From Rotaria sordida (Eukaryota > Rotifera > Eurotatoria > Philodinida > Philodinidae), in contig CAJNOL010000812.1 of NCBI GenBank assembly GCA_905250125.1, positions 38,149-102,148 on the forward strand: 64,000 nucleotides of DNA. Reading direction: 5' to 3'. How positions within the stretch are numbered: the first letter of the stretch is position 1; each line of letters starts with the position of its first letter. The position numbers and the translations under genes were made by a program. Positions 1-12,075 of the stretch are shown piece by piece. Below the pieces are notes generated by a model. It was not told where the DNA came from, made no database searches, and saw only the letters and a program-made list of their open reading frames with translations.

Positions 1-3000
1 ATGCAAACAATTGAAGATGATGTTCGAGTAAATAAAATTTTTATGTACAATAAATTTTTCATATTCTAATGAATATAAGATTTTAAATTTAGAAATAATT
101 CAAATGAAAAATTTTTCATATAACATTCAGTTTCATTTTGAATTGTCTCGTTCTTAGATATCGACTATAACTCTTCATAGATACGAATCTTATATGCGTT
201 TCTTAACCCTAGTACTACCAGCATGGGTCATTTTTGATCCGTACTCAAAAATTCGTATTTCTCCGAATATGATCGTATATCTCCGTATACGGTCACGTCA
301 ATATTCGATCATAATACTGGACCATGTAAACTGTTAAAATACGACCATTTACAGACGTATACGAAGTCCGTAATCGTCGACCTGGAAATCTCATTATAAC
401 ATTGAATAGAGCTCGTCGAGTTGTACTTGGAACAAGAATAGGAACTTTGAAACATATTCCTAGAAGAATCTTGTGCTAACTTCACCTATGTTCAGTATAC
501 AACAAATATATAATAAGTTAAATTTGCAATCCATTAAAAAGCATTGTTTTTGAGTTATCCACTTAGGATAGTAGACAAATTAAACTTGCAGAGACAAAAT
601 AAAATTTCAACTACATGTTATAATTGTTCGGAATTTGTTTGTAACGAATATTCTGTAAAACACATTTTTTTGTATTACTTGTTCGAAATAATGAAGGAGT
701 AAAAAAAATCAATTTATGAAAATATATATTGTTAGTATAGTACTTAAATAGGGCTGGTAGTACTCGGGTTAATCTCACCATAAACTAGTCGTAGTGGGAA
801 AATGACTTTTCGTCTCACTTTTTCATTACGATCTCCGGACATTAGAAAAAAGGTTGGACGTTCGGAATGGAGTTCTCAATACTAAAAATCAATGAAATGT
901 GACAAAAAACAGAATGTTTGGAGTGAAATTTGTCCAGGAGTTCGTGACAGACTCTGACAATCTATTGTTAGTGGTTAAACAGCGAAATTTTGACTAGACA
1001 TCGGAATGAGAAAGTTCGGAAATTCGTAATGACAAAGACAGAATGGTCGTAATGAAAACTTCCGAACACTCTCTCACACCATTCAGATTTTCCTACTTTT
1101 CTATTACGATCTCCCGTACAAAAATGTTTACGAACTCCGTTCATAAATCTTTAAGAACAAAAATTCATTTCCGAATACTCGGATACCTGTTCTGAGTTCG
1201 AAATGACTTGAGACGAAAAGTACGTTCACCCAACTCAGCACTCGAAGCAGGGGCAGAGGTGCAGAGTAGTTGATTCCTAGAAAAAGGACCATTGTGTGGA
1301 TGAATTTTAGGAGCAGGGAGGTTTTATGTCGCACACGCTTCCTACCATGAATTACGCTTCTGAAAATAGATTTTACTCTAAAAGGAGTAGAAATTCAGAC
1401 TTTCTACAGACTGTATATCAATAACATCTCGTTATAATCTATGAATTACTTCCTTATTACATTCTCTTCTGGATGATTTTCTCAAATCGATAGAATAAAA
1501 CGATTTTTCCTATAATTAGCAACAATAACTGCATTGTATTTGATATTTTAATTATTCAGGGATTGTGCTAATAGTTTTCTTTTGTGCTAAGAATATATTT
1601 ACAATAAAAGATTTATTTCTTTCAATAAAATAAAATATATTTTAGGTACTCGGTAGTTTTGATATAATGGATTATTCACTTCTATTGGCTATTCATAATA
1701 TAACTGAAGAAATGAAATCAACACAAAATCATTCACTTATATCATCATTATCATCAAATGAAAATGAAAAATTAACATCGATACCAACCGATTCTGATAT
1801 TGCTATGGCACAATTTTCTAATCATCCAACATATATACAATATTTACGTGTTATTGAATTTATTCGTGCACAACAAGAACATTCAGCTTTAAATACTAGA
1901 CAATCATTATCAGATACACGTATTAATAATGTTGATACAGAAAGTATTAAAACAGTTAAAGAAAATTTATCACCAGTATTAAGTACAGTTACAAATAGAA
2001 TATCTCAATCAAATGAAGAATCATCAAATTCTACAAATATTATATTTCATCCACAGAGTAAAGGTTTAATACATCATAAATTGAGTTCAGCATCAACATC
2101 TCATTTAACTGATGGTTTAATTGGTGATGATGTTTGGTACAATCGACAAAGTCTTTCACGTCTTGCAATGTATGTTTTCCTTTTTTTTTTTTTTTTTATT
2201 TAAATTAAAAAATTTCTAGTAGTGAAATAAATATTATCACATAATTTAGTTTGAAATTAAAAGCTTTAAAATTTAAGAGACATCATAGATAGAGATATAA
2301 GCCAATGTATTGATCGACTGAATCACTTGATCATTGGGGCTCAGAGAATTTTTTCTAAAAATCAAGGGCTTACACGTCTAATTATAGATTCTAATAAAAA
2401 ACAAAAAATGTTTTTGTCTATTTATTATTAAAATATTTTTGTAAAATAATATTTGCTACAATTTCAAGAAATTAATTTATGTTTACTTTTATAATAGGGC
2501 TGGTATACCAGCTGTGAATCAAAACGGTGATTTATTATTATTATATGTTGGTGTTATTGATATTCTACAAAATTATCGTCTTCGTAAAAAATTAGAACAT
2601 GTATTTAAATCAACATTAGTAACTAGGGTATAATTAAACGAACAAAAAAAAAAAAAAACGAATTTTTACATTCAACAAAAAAAAATATTTTTTTGTATAG
2701 GAAGAAATATCTGTTTGTAATCCAAGTCATTATGGTGCTCGATTTGTCAGATTTCTTTCACATAAAGTATTCCGTAAAGGTATGTATTTTTCCTAAATAA
2801 ACTACATCATCTAATAACGAATTGCACTAGTATAAATAATACAATTAATGGAAAAATGCTTTGTCCTATATATGTCAAGAAGAAATAGAAATCTATCTAT
2901 CCATCATGATGTCTGTGTGTATATTCTTTTCAAAAAAAAAAAAAGAAATCGTTTGTTTTTGCAATCAGAAACTACTAGACAGTTGTTACTCAGTACAAAG

Positions 3001-3503
3001 AGAAATCGACATCTGATCAAAAAAAAAATATATACATCTCATACTATACTTGTGAAGTTAGAAATAATTGAAGGATTTTGATTTTTGGTAAATTATGCAT
3101 TACTTCTTATGTAAATGAATTTAAGGAACATCTACTATTTGTTTAATAAACCATCTCTTCTTGACTTTCTAAGGAAGGTATCATTTGCCTAGGTGTTTTT
3201 TTTTCTAAGAAAGCAAGGCCCTATGAAATTCTAAGTTGTAAATAATTATACATTTGACTTTTTTTTGTTTTGTTTTAGGAAGTCGAACTGGAAACACTTT
3301 ATTATCTGATAGTCAGTCAAATATAGATCGCGTTACTTTTCATAGTAGCAGGTAAGAATATTTTTCTTTTTTTAATTTATCTATTAAATAAAATTTAATT
3401 TAGATTATTAAATCCATCTTCATCAAATCGTTCACAATTAAGTGATGATAATTCATCAATAACCAACGATAACAAAAACGAAATGCATCGTATAAAATCT
3501 TGA
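1..3503 (+). CDS. PIP5K1: Phosphatidylinositol-4-phosphate 5-kinase, type I-like, C-terminal part (5' end outside window)
   Basis: Six exons are visible: 1-27, 1646-2169, 2498-2627, 2701-2779, 3279-3351 and 3404-3503; joined they give 310 in-frame codons and a TGA stop. The enzyme phosphorylates PI4P to PI(4,5)P2 at membranes. The second exon opens with [12 protein letters not shown], the PIP-kinase catalytic signature. The third carries [16 protein letters not shown], whose Asp is the metal-binding residue of the family. The activation-loop region reads KKLEH; a glutamate there is typical of type I (PI4P-preferring) enzymes, where type II has alanine. Between the first two motifs lies a low-complexity Ser/Asn-rich insert of about 120 residues, which is usual for this region. 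The tail after [11 protein letters not shown] is short and unconserved. The N-terminal lobe lies upstream of the window. An AATAAA at about 3744 is a likely polyadenylation signal, only about 45 bp before the next start codon. Confidence 0.93.
28..1645. other. Long first visible intron of the PIP5K gene
   Basis: The intron is bounded by CGA|gtaaat and ttttag|GTACTC. It is 1.6 kb long in a gene whose other introns are mostly short. Positions about 230-420 and 780-1330 are less AT-rich than the surroundings and contain no credible reading frame; I take this as old repeat DNA. A motif at 1534-1580 matches the right-end motif of a dispersed repeat family also seen at 23188, 26349 and 56674. Confidence 0.7.
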
Positions 3504-3789
3504 TTAAAATATATGCATATATATATTTATTTATTATTATTTTTTTTTTTTCATTTGTCTTTCTATGAATAACAATGATCTCTTCAATAATTGTTTTTCT
3601 TTTTTTATATTAAAAATCAAGATAAAACAAATCATGCATGAAATGTTTTTCTTTTCTTCTGAACTGTTATGCATTCATATGTAAATTTATATTAAAAATA
3701 AGAACAAAGCCAAAAGAAGAAAAATAAAAAAAAGAATTTGTTTAAATAAATAAAAGATAAAATCTTTTTCTCAGATATTTAAATATAAA

Positions 3790-6700
3790 ATGATTCTACT
3801 ACGAAAAATTATCAAACCAACAATTCATATTCGATTCGCTAGTCGGTATGTTAATGTCTATCGAAAGAAAAAAAAACATACGAATACTTCTTATTTAGTA
3901 TATCATTTCGAATTAATGAATTAGCACGATTCAGTGATGGAAGTGCAATAGCTCAAGTGACTATTTTTCGCAAAAAAAAAAATTTCTATAACATATTTCT
4001 TTATATTATATAGTTAAATAACACAAGTGTACTTGTGACAAGTGTTAGTAAAACTAAAACATTATCATCATCAAGTCAACCATCATTTTTACCATTAACT
4101 GTAAAACGAATAAAAATTTTTTTTTTCGTTATGTTTCTTTTTTTTTGTTTTGTATTCTTAGGTTGATTATCGAGAAAAAGCAGCAGCAGCTGGTCGAATA
4201 CCAACAAATTATTTACGAAAAGAATTAGGTTTAACTGATCATGAAATTTTAACTGGACGCATGATCGGTAGGATAAAAATAAAATACACCTATGAATTGT
4301 ATTATATTATTAATTATTTAGATCGTTCAATAAGACCTTTATTTTTAAATGGATATGTCTATGATACACAAGTAAAGGGTGTTTCATAAGTTCTACAGCT
4401 TAGAGAAAATTTGTTTATATATAAATGAAGAGTAATCTCTACCCAACTATATCTATATGAACTTCGAGTACTTACGACGATATTTTAAATGGTATATTAT
4501 CCGATGATAATATCTCTTTTAATAAGATAGTAATCTCCTGATCTACGCAAGGCCGACATTCTTAGTTTGTTTCGTTCGAGAGTTATAATATCTTTCCTGA
4601 GACTTCGCGATTTCAGCCAATTGACCTGTGATCACTCGGAAAAGCAGTTAGGCAGGGGTAATTTACCATGCTGAATCGAATGATGATATTTTCCAAATGT
4701 CGACTCCTTTGTTATACGGAGGTTGATTGTCGAATTTCAGAAATATTGTGATAAACTAATTAGATCAGTTCGAACGTCAAACAGATATCATCATTGAACT
4801 TAGCGTGATGAATTTCTTCTGTCTAGCTGCTTTTCCACGTGATCACGGGTCAATTCACTGAAATCGATGGATTTCAGGAAAGACATTCTAAGTCTCGAAT
4901 AGAACAAGCTAGAAATATCGGCCCTGGGTAGATCGAAAGAAAAATATCATTTTCAAAAATCTCTTTCAAGGACTCCTCTGATTAGTTAACTTCTGACCAT
5001 TCAAATTTCGATACACTTCCATCAGCTCCGGGTCTTCTTTCTTCAATGGTGAAAACCTCAGGTCTCTACGATATGTCTATCAAAACTTATTGAAAAAAAA
5101 ACATTGAAGCACATTGTATTTTGAAATGGATAGTACGGATCGCCTTGTGTAATTGTGTCACGTTACTAGAGCCCATCGAGTTCAAGAATTTGTGAGTCTG
5201 GATCCGATCGACACAAAATTTTCAGAGCCGAACCCGACCGGATCCGAGCAAGACCCAATGGTAGAGCGCTTCATCGAGTCCAAAAACGACTTGCTGGATC
5301 CGGTCAAAGAAATGTCAACCGTTTCGTCATTTTTTGTGCTAATACGTTATTCAAACGTTCATTCTGTAGGGAAATACTTTCTCTTTCACTTCATCTATTT
5401 AGAGAAACATTAGAATTCATGATGGTCAAAAGTTTTTACAAGAAAAATGCCGGATCCAAGTTTGGACTCGGACTTTCTTTATTAAAAAATTTCGGTTATG
5501 AAAGACTCTAATGCTTCTCTAAATAAATGAGGTAAAAGAGAAAGTATTTCCCTACAATATGAACGTTTGAATAATGCATTAGCATAAAAAATGACGGAAC
5601 GGCTGACATTTTTTTGACCAGATCCAGCAAGTCATTTTTGGACCCGATGAAGGGCTCTATCCGATAGGCTCCACATGTTACATACAATGAGTTCATAATT
5701 CATTAAAAATTCTTATTTGCATTTATAACATCGTTCTATGTACTCGAAACTCACGTAGATATAATTGAATAGGAATCACTCTTTGTTTACGAATAAACTA
5801 ATTTTTATAAAGACCTATTAACTTATGAAACACCGTTTATGATTATTAATAAATTATTTTTTATTAATAGGTTACTTGTAATATATTGTCTGTAGATGGT
5901 ATGATAGAACCTGATGTATTAGCAATCAATGCAGGTATGAAAGAACTTAATACGGAATGTAAAACGTTGTCTTATGAATGCTGAAGGAATCCATGAGCAA
6001 TCAAAAAAGTACTGAAGTTATATAGAGACCTCTTCCTCACCCTTGCCATCAGCTTCCAATATCACACAAATATCTGTGTGGGATTACTGAAACTTTACTT
6101 TCAATAATAGAACACTGAATTGACTTTAGTTAAGTCTAAAGCTCTTAAAGTAGGATTAATCAGGGATTTAAGTCATTTTTCTTAGAAACCTTAAATATTG
6201 TTTCATTTAGCTTCTGCATCATTAGCAACATCTGATATTCCTTGGAATGGACCGATTGGTAAGCTTATTGTTTTTTTTTTGAGTGAATTTATTTCAATTT
6301 ATTAATTTTTGTATTAGCTGCTGTTCGTATTGGTTCTATCGATGGAAAATTTATTGCTAATCCTACTCGTCAACAAATGCAAAAAAGTGATCTTAATCTA
6401 GTCGTATCAGTTAATCCTAAAGGACGTCTTGGTAAAACAAAACAAAACAAAATCTAAAAATTAATTCTTTTTGTTTTATGTGTTTAGTAATGATTGATGC
6501 ATCAGCAAATCGTTTATCAGATGAAAAATTTTTTTCTGCACTTGAATTTAGTATTGAATGTTGTCTACCTATAATTGATCAAATAAAACAACTTTCAAAT
6601 AAAACAAAACGTACAAATATTGAATTACAAAAATTTGATAATTTATTAATGGAAAAAATTTCAATATTATCTTATGATCGTCTTGTAAAAATTTTTACTG

Positions 6701-9700
6701 ATTCTACACTTGATAAAATTGCTCGTGATACAGCAATTACAACATTACGTCAAGATATTCTTAATGAATTATTATTAAATGAAGAAATTTCAATAAATAA
6801 TATATCAGATATATTTTCATATGTTGTTAAAAAAATATTTCGTAATTTAATATTTGAAAAATCACATCGATGTGATGGTCGTTTATTTAATCAATTACGT
6901 AAAATTAATTGTAATATTAATTTATATGAACCATTACATGGTTCAGCTTTATTTCAACGTGGTCAAACACAAGTTTTATGTACAGTTGCATTTGATGCAC
7001 TTGATTCACAATATCGTTCTAATGATTTTATATGGAGAACTGGACATAAACGTAAACCATTTATTCTTCATTATGAATTTCCACCTTATGCAATAAATGA
7101 AATTGGTCGAACATATGGAAGAGCTGATCGAAGAGAATTAGGTCATGGTGCTTTAGCAGAAAAAGCTGTTGAACCAATTGTACCAAATGAAGTTCCATTT
7201 TTGATTCGATTAACATCAGAAGTATTAGAATCGAATGGATCGTCATCAATGGCAAGTGTATGTGCTGCAAGTTTAGCACTTATGGATGCAGGTAAAATAA
7301 GATTTTTATTTAGAATATTAATGAAAATTAACATGTCAGTTTGTTAATATAAAAATTGATTTCGACTCGAGAAATAATTTTCTTTTGGTAACTTGGATTC
7401 GAACTTTGTCACAGTTGGAATAACATTCTAGAGTCTTATACACGACTCTACTAGAAAGTACAAAAAACTGTATCATTATTATTATTATTGACAAGTGAAC
7501 TACACGAATTGATATCCGTTGTTTGAATCCACGAAGACGTCTTGATAAGACTATGAATAAAGTGATCCTAATTTGGCTCCACAGTCTCATAGGGACGAAC
7601 GCCTCTAGACCAAGCCTTGAAACGGGTCACTCGGCCCGACGATTTTATCCTTTTTTTGACATCTGACTCACCCTTGAGAGGGATAGGCGGAACGTTTCTG
7701 CGCCACTCTTCCCTCCGGTCATCACTTTTTTCTAAAAGACGAAAAATATGCAATAGCTCTCCATTGAGTAAAAAAATCTTTGTAAAAGAAATTTTCTTCG
7801 GGCTTGGACCAGGCCATAAAAAAGTGGCCTGATTTTGAGGCCTGTTCTAGACTTTTACTAATATCATCAAGGCTAGGATTTTTTGAGAAAATAATGGTTT
7901 TCTATAAAGTTTGACGAAAGTAAATCGGAATTGGAGAATTCGAATCTGTAATAAATTCCTCGAAATTATATACTTGCTTTCATGGTCTACTCTCCTACAA
8001 CAGCTTTTCCCGATGTGAAAAAATTTAGTATACAATTTTGAGAAACTAATTACAGATTCGAATTCTTCGATTTACTTTCGTCAACCCTTATAGAAAATCA
8101 TTATTTTCTCAAAAAACCGTTTTCTTCGTGAAAAACTGATAACTGTTGCATCCTTAACGGTCCAATATAAGCTCAAGGTCAGATGGTTCTCTCTTTAGGA
8201 ATTAATGTAAAGCATGAATAAAATAAACTGTTTACATGAGATCAAATACTGAAGTACAGGTTCTCAAGTTAATGTTACCGAAACTCAGATCCGTGAATTC
8301 CTGGTCAGAAAACTCAGAAAAATAGTCGAAACTTGAAAGCATGAATTCGGCTATAACCAAACAGTGCTGACCACTGAATTCATGTTTTCAACCGTTTTCC
8401 GGCTTGAAATTGAAAGTCTCTCGTATGATAAATAGGTGTACAAATCCATGAACCTGTTGCTGGTGTTGCTATTGGACTTGTTTCAAAATGTGCTGATGAT
8501 GGTACAGTTACTGATTATCGTATATTAACTGATATTCTTGTAAATATTGTATTTTTGTTTACGAATTTCAAACTTATAACACATTTATGTTTTTGTTTAA
8601 TAGGGTATTGAAGATTATATGGGTGATACAGATTTTAAAGTAGCTGGAACACGAAATAGTATAACTGCATTACAAGTATATTTTTGTATAAGGAAATTTG
8701 ATTTGAAAATTTTCTTTATCTCTCTAGGCTGATATAAAAAATATGGAAGGATTACCATTAAATATTGTTCAAGATGCACTTCGAGCTGCACGAGGTTATA
8801 TAAAATACACGTGTGTATTTTTTTTTGAATTTTTTTGAAAAATGTTTATTCTCTAGATGCTCGTTGTAAAATAATTGATATTATGAATAAAACTATAAGT
8901 GAATCACGAAAAACTAAAAAACAAAATACACCTGAATTAGAAACATTAACTATACCAGTTCATAAACGTGGTCGATTTCTTGGTGTTGGTGGTTTAAATT
9001 TAAAGAAAATTTTAACACAAACTGGTATTTACAAAAAAAATTGATCGAATTCTTTTTTTGTCATAAAAAAAAATTTCTTAAATTTAGGTGTAACAATATT
9101 ACCAATTGATGAAATGACTTATTCTATATTTGCACCAAATAAAGATGCTTTAAATGAAGCTAAACAAATTATTGATAAACTTTTAGAAGACATGAAAGAA
9201 CCAGAACTTGAATTCGGTGGAATTTATACGGGTAAAATTGTTGAAATACGTCCTAATGGTGTTCTTATACAATTATATCCAACAATGCCACCTGTTCTTT
9301 TACCAAATTCACAACTTGATCGACGAAAAGTAATACATACATTTCATTGAAAAGTAGTAGGATTGGCCCAACACAGCCAACATGCAGAGGAGGGTGTAAA
9401 AAAAAAAATTTTCGACTCTACTAGGAAAGGAAGAGTGCTTGATAGGAGGCCACCCTGATGTAGATTTCTGCGGTCAATTACATCCACTAGTCACAGGAGC
9501 AGGTGTATAGCACAACGTAATCAGCATGCTATCGAATGAGTGATCCGAGACATATAGCTGCTGGTAACTTGTCGAGAGGTTAATGAGATTCCGCTGGAAA
9601 GAAAACAAATATTTTTCATGACTGAGAGTCGGTTGTCACTTCTCCGATCGGATCAGTCCTGAAAAACAATATCCCAAATTTCATTCAATAGAAAATTGTT

Positions 9701-10234
9701 GTTTTCTTGGAAATTGAAAATATCTCTTGATTATGGAACGAGTAAAACAAAAAAGTGCTATGAAGACTATTTGGAATTTATTGAATGTACTAAAGGAAAG
9801 CTATAGAATTGAACGGTCAATCTTCATTCTCAACCAGCTAATTATCCTGATCGTAATTTCATTCATTTAATGATAAAATAAACATAGCAAAAATTTATAA
9901 CGAAATTTCAAACTTAAAATCTACTGTCACAAACACATTTTTCCTATTCATGATTGTTAAAAATAAAAACATATAAATATTTGTTTTTTTTTCTTTATAG
10001 ATTGATCATCCAAGTGTATTAGGTTTAAATGTTGGTGATGAATTACAAGTAAAATATTTTGGTCGTGATCCTGTATCAGGTACAATGCGTCTTTCACGAA
10101 AAATTCTACTCAATACTGGTAATATTGGTCCAGTACGAAATATGATTTCAACGGAACAAGATAAAAAACGTCCTGGTATATGGGATATACGACCATTAAA
10201 AACACCCTCATCCGATGAAACAAAATCCAATTGA
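3790..10234 (+). CDS. PNPT1: Mitochondrial polyribonucleotide nucleotidyltransferase (PNPase)
   Basis: Fifteen exons: 3790-3845, 3899-3956, 4014-4100, 4162-4267, 4322-4371, 5871-5934, 6211-6258, 6318-6431, 6488-7291, 8436-8539, 8604-8675, 8728-8794, 8857-9024, 9088-9329 and 10001-10234. Together they encode 757 aa in one frame (human PNPT1 is 783 aa). The enzyme degrades RNA 3' to 5' by phosphorolysis and acts in mitochondria. The N-terminus [19 protein letters not shown] looks like a matrix-targeting peptide. First RNase PH core: [23 protein letters not shown] and SDIPWNGPI. Second core: [36 protein letters not shown] and [10 protein letters not shown], with the catalytic-site aspartates retained. 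A KH domain (GVGG loop) and an S1 domain ([17 protein letters not shown]) follow. The start is the first ATG and gives the targeting peptide. Three introns exceed 600 bp and hold repeats; most of the others are 50-70 bp, with one of about 280 bp. AATAAA lies at 10310. Confidence 0.96.
4378..5834. mobile_element. Long-terminal-inverted-repeat non-autonomous DNA element in a PNPT1 intron
   Basis: The ends are exact 15-bp inverted repeats: GGTGTTTCATAAGTT at 4378-4392 and its reverse complement at 5820-5834. Similarity continues inward for roughly 100 bp more: the left stretch AACTTCGAGTAC at about 4459 matches the reverse complement around 5745. Inside, a second inverted pair lies at about 5280-5413 and 5508-5642; read on opposite strands both give nearly the same peptide ending [11 protein letters not shown]. 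No transposase is visible, and I could not find a convincing target-site duplication. The element fills nearly the whole intron between exons 5 and 6, starting 6 bp after the exon. Confidence 0.8.
7617..7730 (+). repeat. Dispersed repeat, copy 1 (partner at 63512-63625)
   Basis: The stretch GACGATTTTATCC plus the next 40 bp, to GAGAGGGATAG, matches the reverse complement of 63540-63600 with only a few differences, and weaker similarity extends through the following GC-rich part. It is far richer in G+C than the surrounding intron. No reading frame is credible. Confidence 0.75.
7868..8130. repeat. Inverted repeat (stem of about 85-90 bp) in PNPT1 intron 9
   Basis: Left arm at about 7878-7965 contains TTTTTTGAGAAAATAATGG and GACGAAAGTAAATCGG. 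Right arm at about 8040-8118 is its reverse complement with scattered mismatches. The loop is about 75 bp. The pair probably represents the core of another fold-back element whose outer limits I cannot define. Confidence 0.75.
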
Positions 10235-10502
10235 GAATAAAAAACTAGTTGATTTTGTTGATTTGTTGTGTTCTGTTATACAGAATGTATTTGTTTCTAT
10301 TCTAGATAAAATAAATATGATTTATATGAAATATAAACTTCAACAATTGATGTAGTTTTATTTTTATTGTAAAAACAGAATGCATGGCATTTTATTGCTG
10401 GTTTCTTTATAATAATAAATTATAAAAGTCTATTGAAGACCACTGAGTCCGTCTTTGATAATAAACTTCACAAAGAAAGATTTATAGAAGATAAGGAATG
10501 AT

Positions 10503-11240
10503 TTAAGCCCCCCCCCCCCCACTCAGAAACCAACTTTGTTACTTTTCATCCGATTTCAACCAAAATTTCAGAGAATGTTAGTCTTTGCTAGAATAGATTA
10601 TAGTTAAAATATCTTCCGAAATCTGCAAGCCATTCACGAGTTATAGTCAATTCATTGGTCAAAAATACCCTTTACGCGGGCAAGGTTTTCAACATGAGGA
10701 TACTAGCTAAGCATATCGGTGTGGTTTTTGAAATTGTAGAGTGCCCCTAGGGCTAGGTCGTAATAGAGCTCGATTTTTTAATTTCCCTTTGTTTGGTTTT
10801 TAAAAAAACATTTTCGAAAAATTCTCAAATTCGTGACCAAAAAATCGCTAATTAAAATCAAAGATCTAAGTTTTTTATTTAAACAAAGGAGAAATTAAAA
10901 AATCGGGCTCTATTACGACCTAGCCCCAAGTGTCTGCTATATAACAAAAAAACATTACCACTTTTATTTTGAGTCGTTATTGAGTAAGGTTTGCTCGCGT
11001 AAACGGTATGCTCGAAAAAATTGATTTTGAGAAAAATGGAGAATAAGTTTTTAAAAACCTTATTTTTCTCAATAGGGGGGGGTTCAGAAAAACTTATGTA
11101 ATATCCTTAAATCTCATCATAAAATCAATCAACTGTAGTGCATTCGAGAGTAGACACTTTGCTCTATCTAATGAGTTATAAATCACAAAATCGATAAATT
11201 TGACCAAATTTGACTTTTCTGAGGGGGAGGGGGGGCTTAA
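10503..11240. mobile_element. TTAA-flanked palindromic element (piggyBac-like MITE candidate)
   Basis: Both ends are TTAA followed by an inverted terminal sequence: TTAAGCCCCCCC... to ACTCAGAAA on the left (10503-10528), and its reverse complement ...CTGAGGGGGAGGGGGGGCTTAA on the right (about 11215-11240). The interior is also roughly palindromic: GGGCTAGGTCGTAATAGAGC at 10750-10769 has an inverted partner at about 10906-10926. TTAA duplication is the hallmark of piggyBac-superfamily insertions. The family assignment is an inference, since no transposase is present. It sits about 270 bp downstream of the PNPT1 stop codon. Confidence 0.72.
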
Positions 11241-11309
11241 TTTGAATTATAAATTTCAGATAAAATTGAATTTTAAGTAAAAATAAATGCGGAAACTTCG
11301 GATTTAAAT

Positions 11310-12075
11310 CCGAGAGTTATGTGTACTTCAAAAAGTGAATGAGACAGATGAGTCGTTCTAGAATATGGGGATATAAAAATTATTCTGGCAAACCTTATCT
11401 ATAAACACTTGATTTCTATTGGCTACTGCTCAACCAATAGGATTTGGGGATGAATACAGCTCAGATTTGAACTCTTCACCTTGATTTACCCTAAGAAAGT
11501 CGTTTTTCCTATAACTTGATTTCTATTGATTACTGTTCAACCAATGGGATTTCGAGGCGAATAGAGCACAGATTCGAGTTCTCCACCCCAGAAAACCTCG
11601 AACTATCATCTCTGTGATCGAAAGATAGAACTCTATTTGTGGATCAATTAGAGCGTGACAAAAACAGAACCGAATTCCGATTAATTATCTTTGCAATAGC
11701 TGAGTTGGCTTTCTTGTTTCCTTATGTTTTATATACCATTTTGTAGCTCGTAAAATTCTCTATCGAATGGTATATAATAGTTGGGGTTTTAGTTGACTAT
11801 GATACGAAAAGTCTTTTACGAAAGTGGGGATGGGTCGATCTTTCCATAGGGAAGGTGCAGGGAAAAATGAGTATTTTTGCAATAACTCAGGAAGGGCTCG
11901 ACCAATCCTTCTCATCTTCGAACTCGACCGAGATATTGTTAAGACTGAACTGTGTAGAAAATTTCATCGCGATCGGACTCTCCTTTCGAAAGTTATCGTG
12001 TTAACGGCCGGACGGACGGCCGGACGGCCGGACACACTGACCGATTCTAGAGTGTACTCACTTTTTGAGTACACA
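11310..12075. repeat. Repeat block with GGACGG tandem tract and terminal hairpin
   Basis: A GC-rich tandem tract of (CGGACGGACGGC)-like units lies at 12006-12033. It is followed at 12051-12073 by a perfect 9-bp hairpin, GTGTACTCA-CTTTT-TGAGTACAC. The left side (about 11318-11345) has a related stretch, GTGTACTTCAAAAAGTGA, in inverted orientation to the hairpin, so the block may be one element with these as ends. A short paired repeat, ATTTCTATTGGCTACTG / ATTTCTATTGATTACTG, occurs at 11412 and 11519. No coding signal. Confidence 0.55.

Noticed and set aside
5153-5696. Two similar peptides on opposite strands that might be taken for a protein family
   Set aside because: They are the two arms of one inverted repeat in a transposable element, so the similarity is structural, not evidence for coding.
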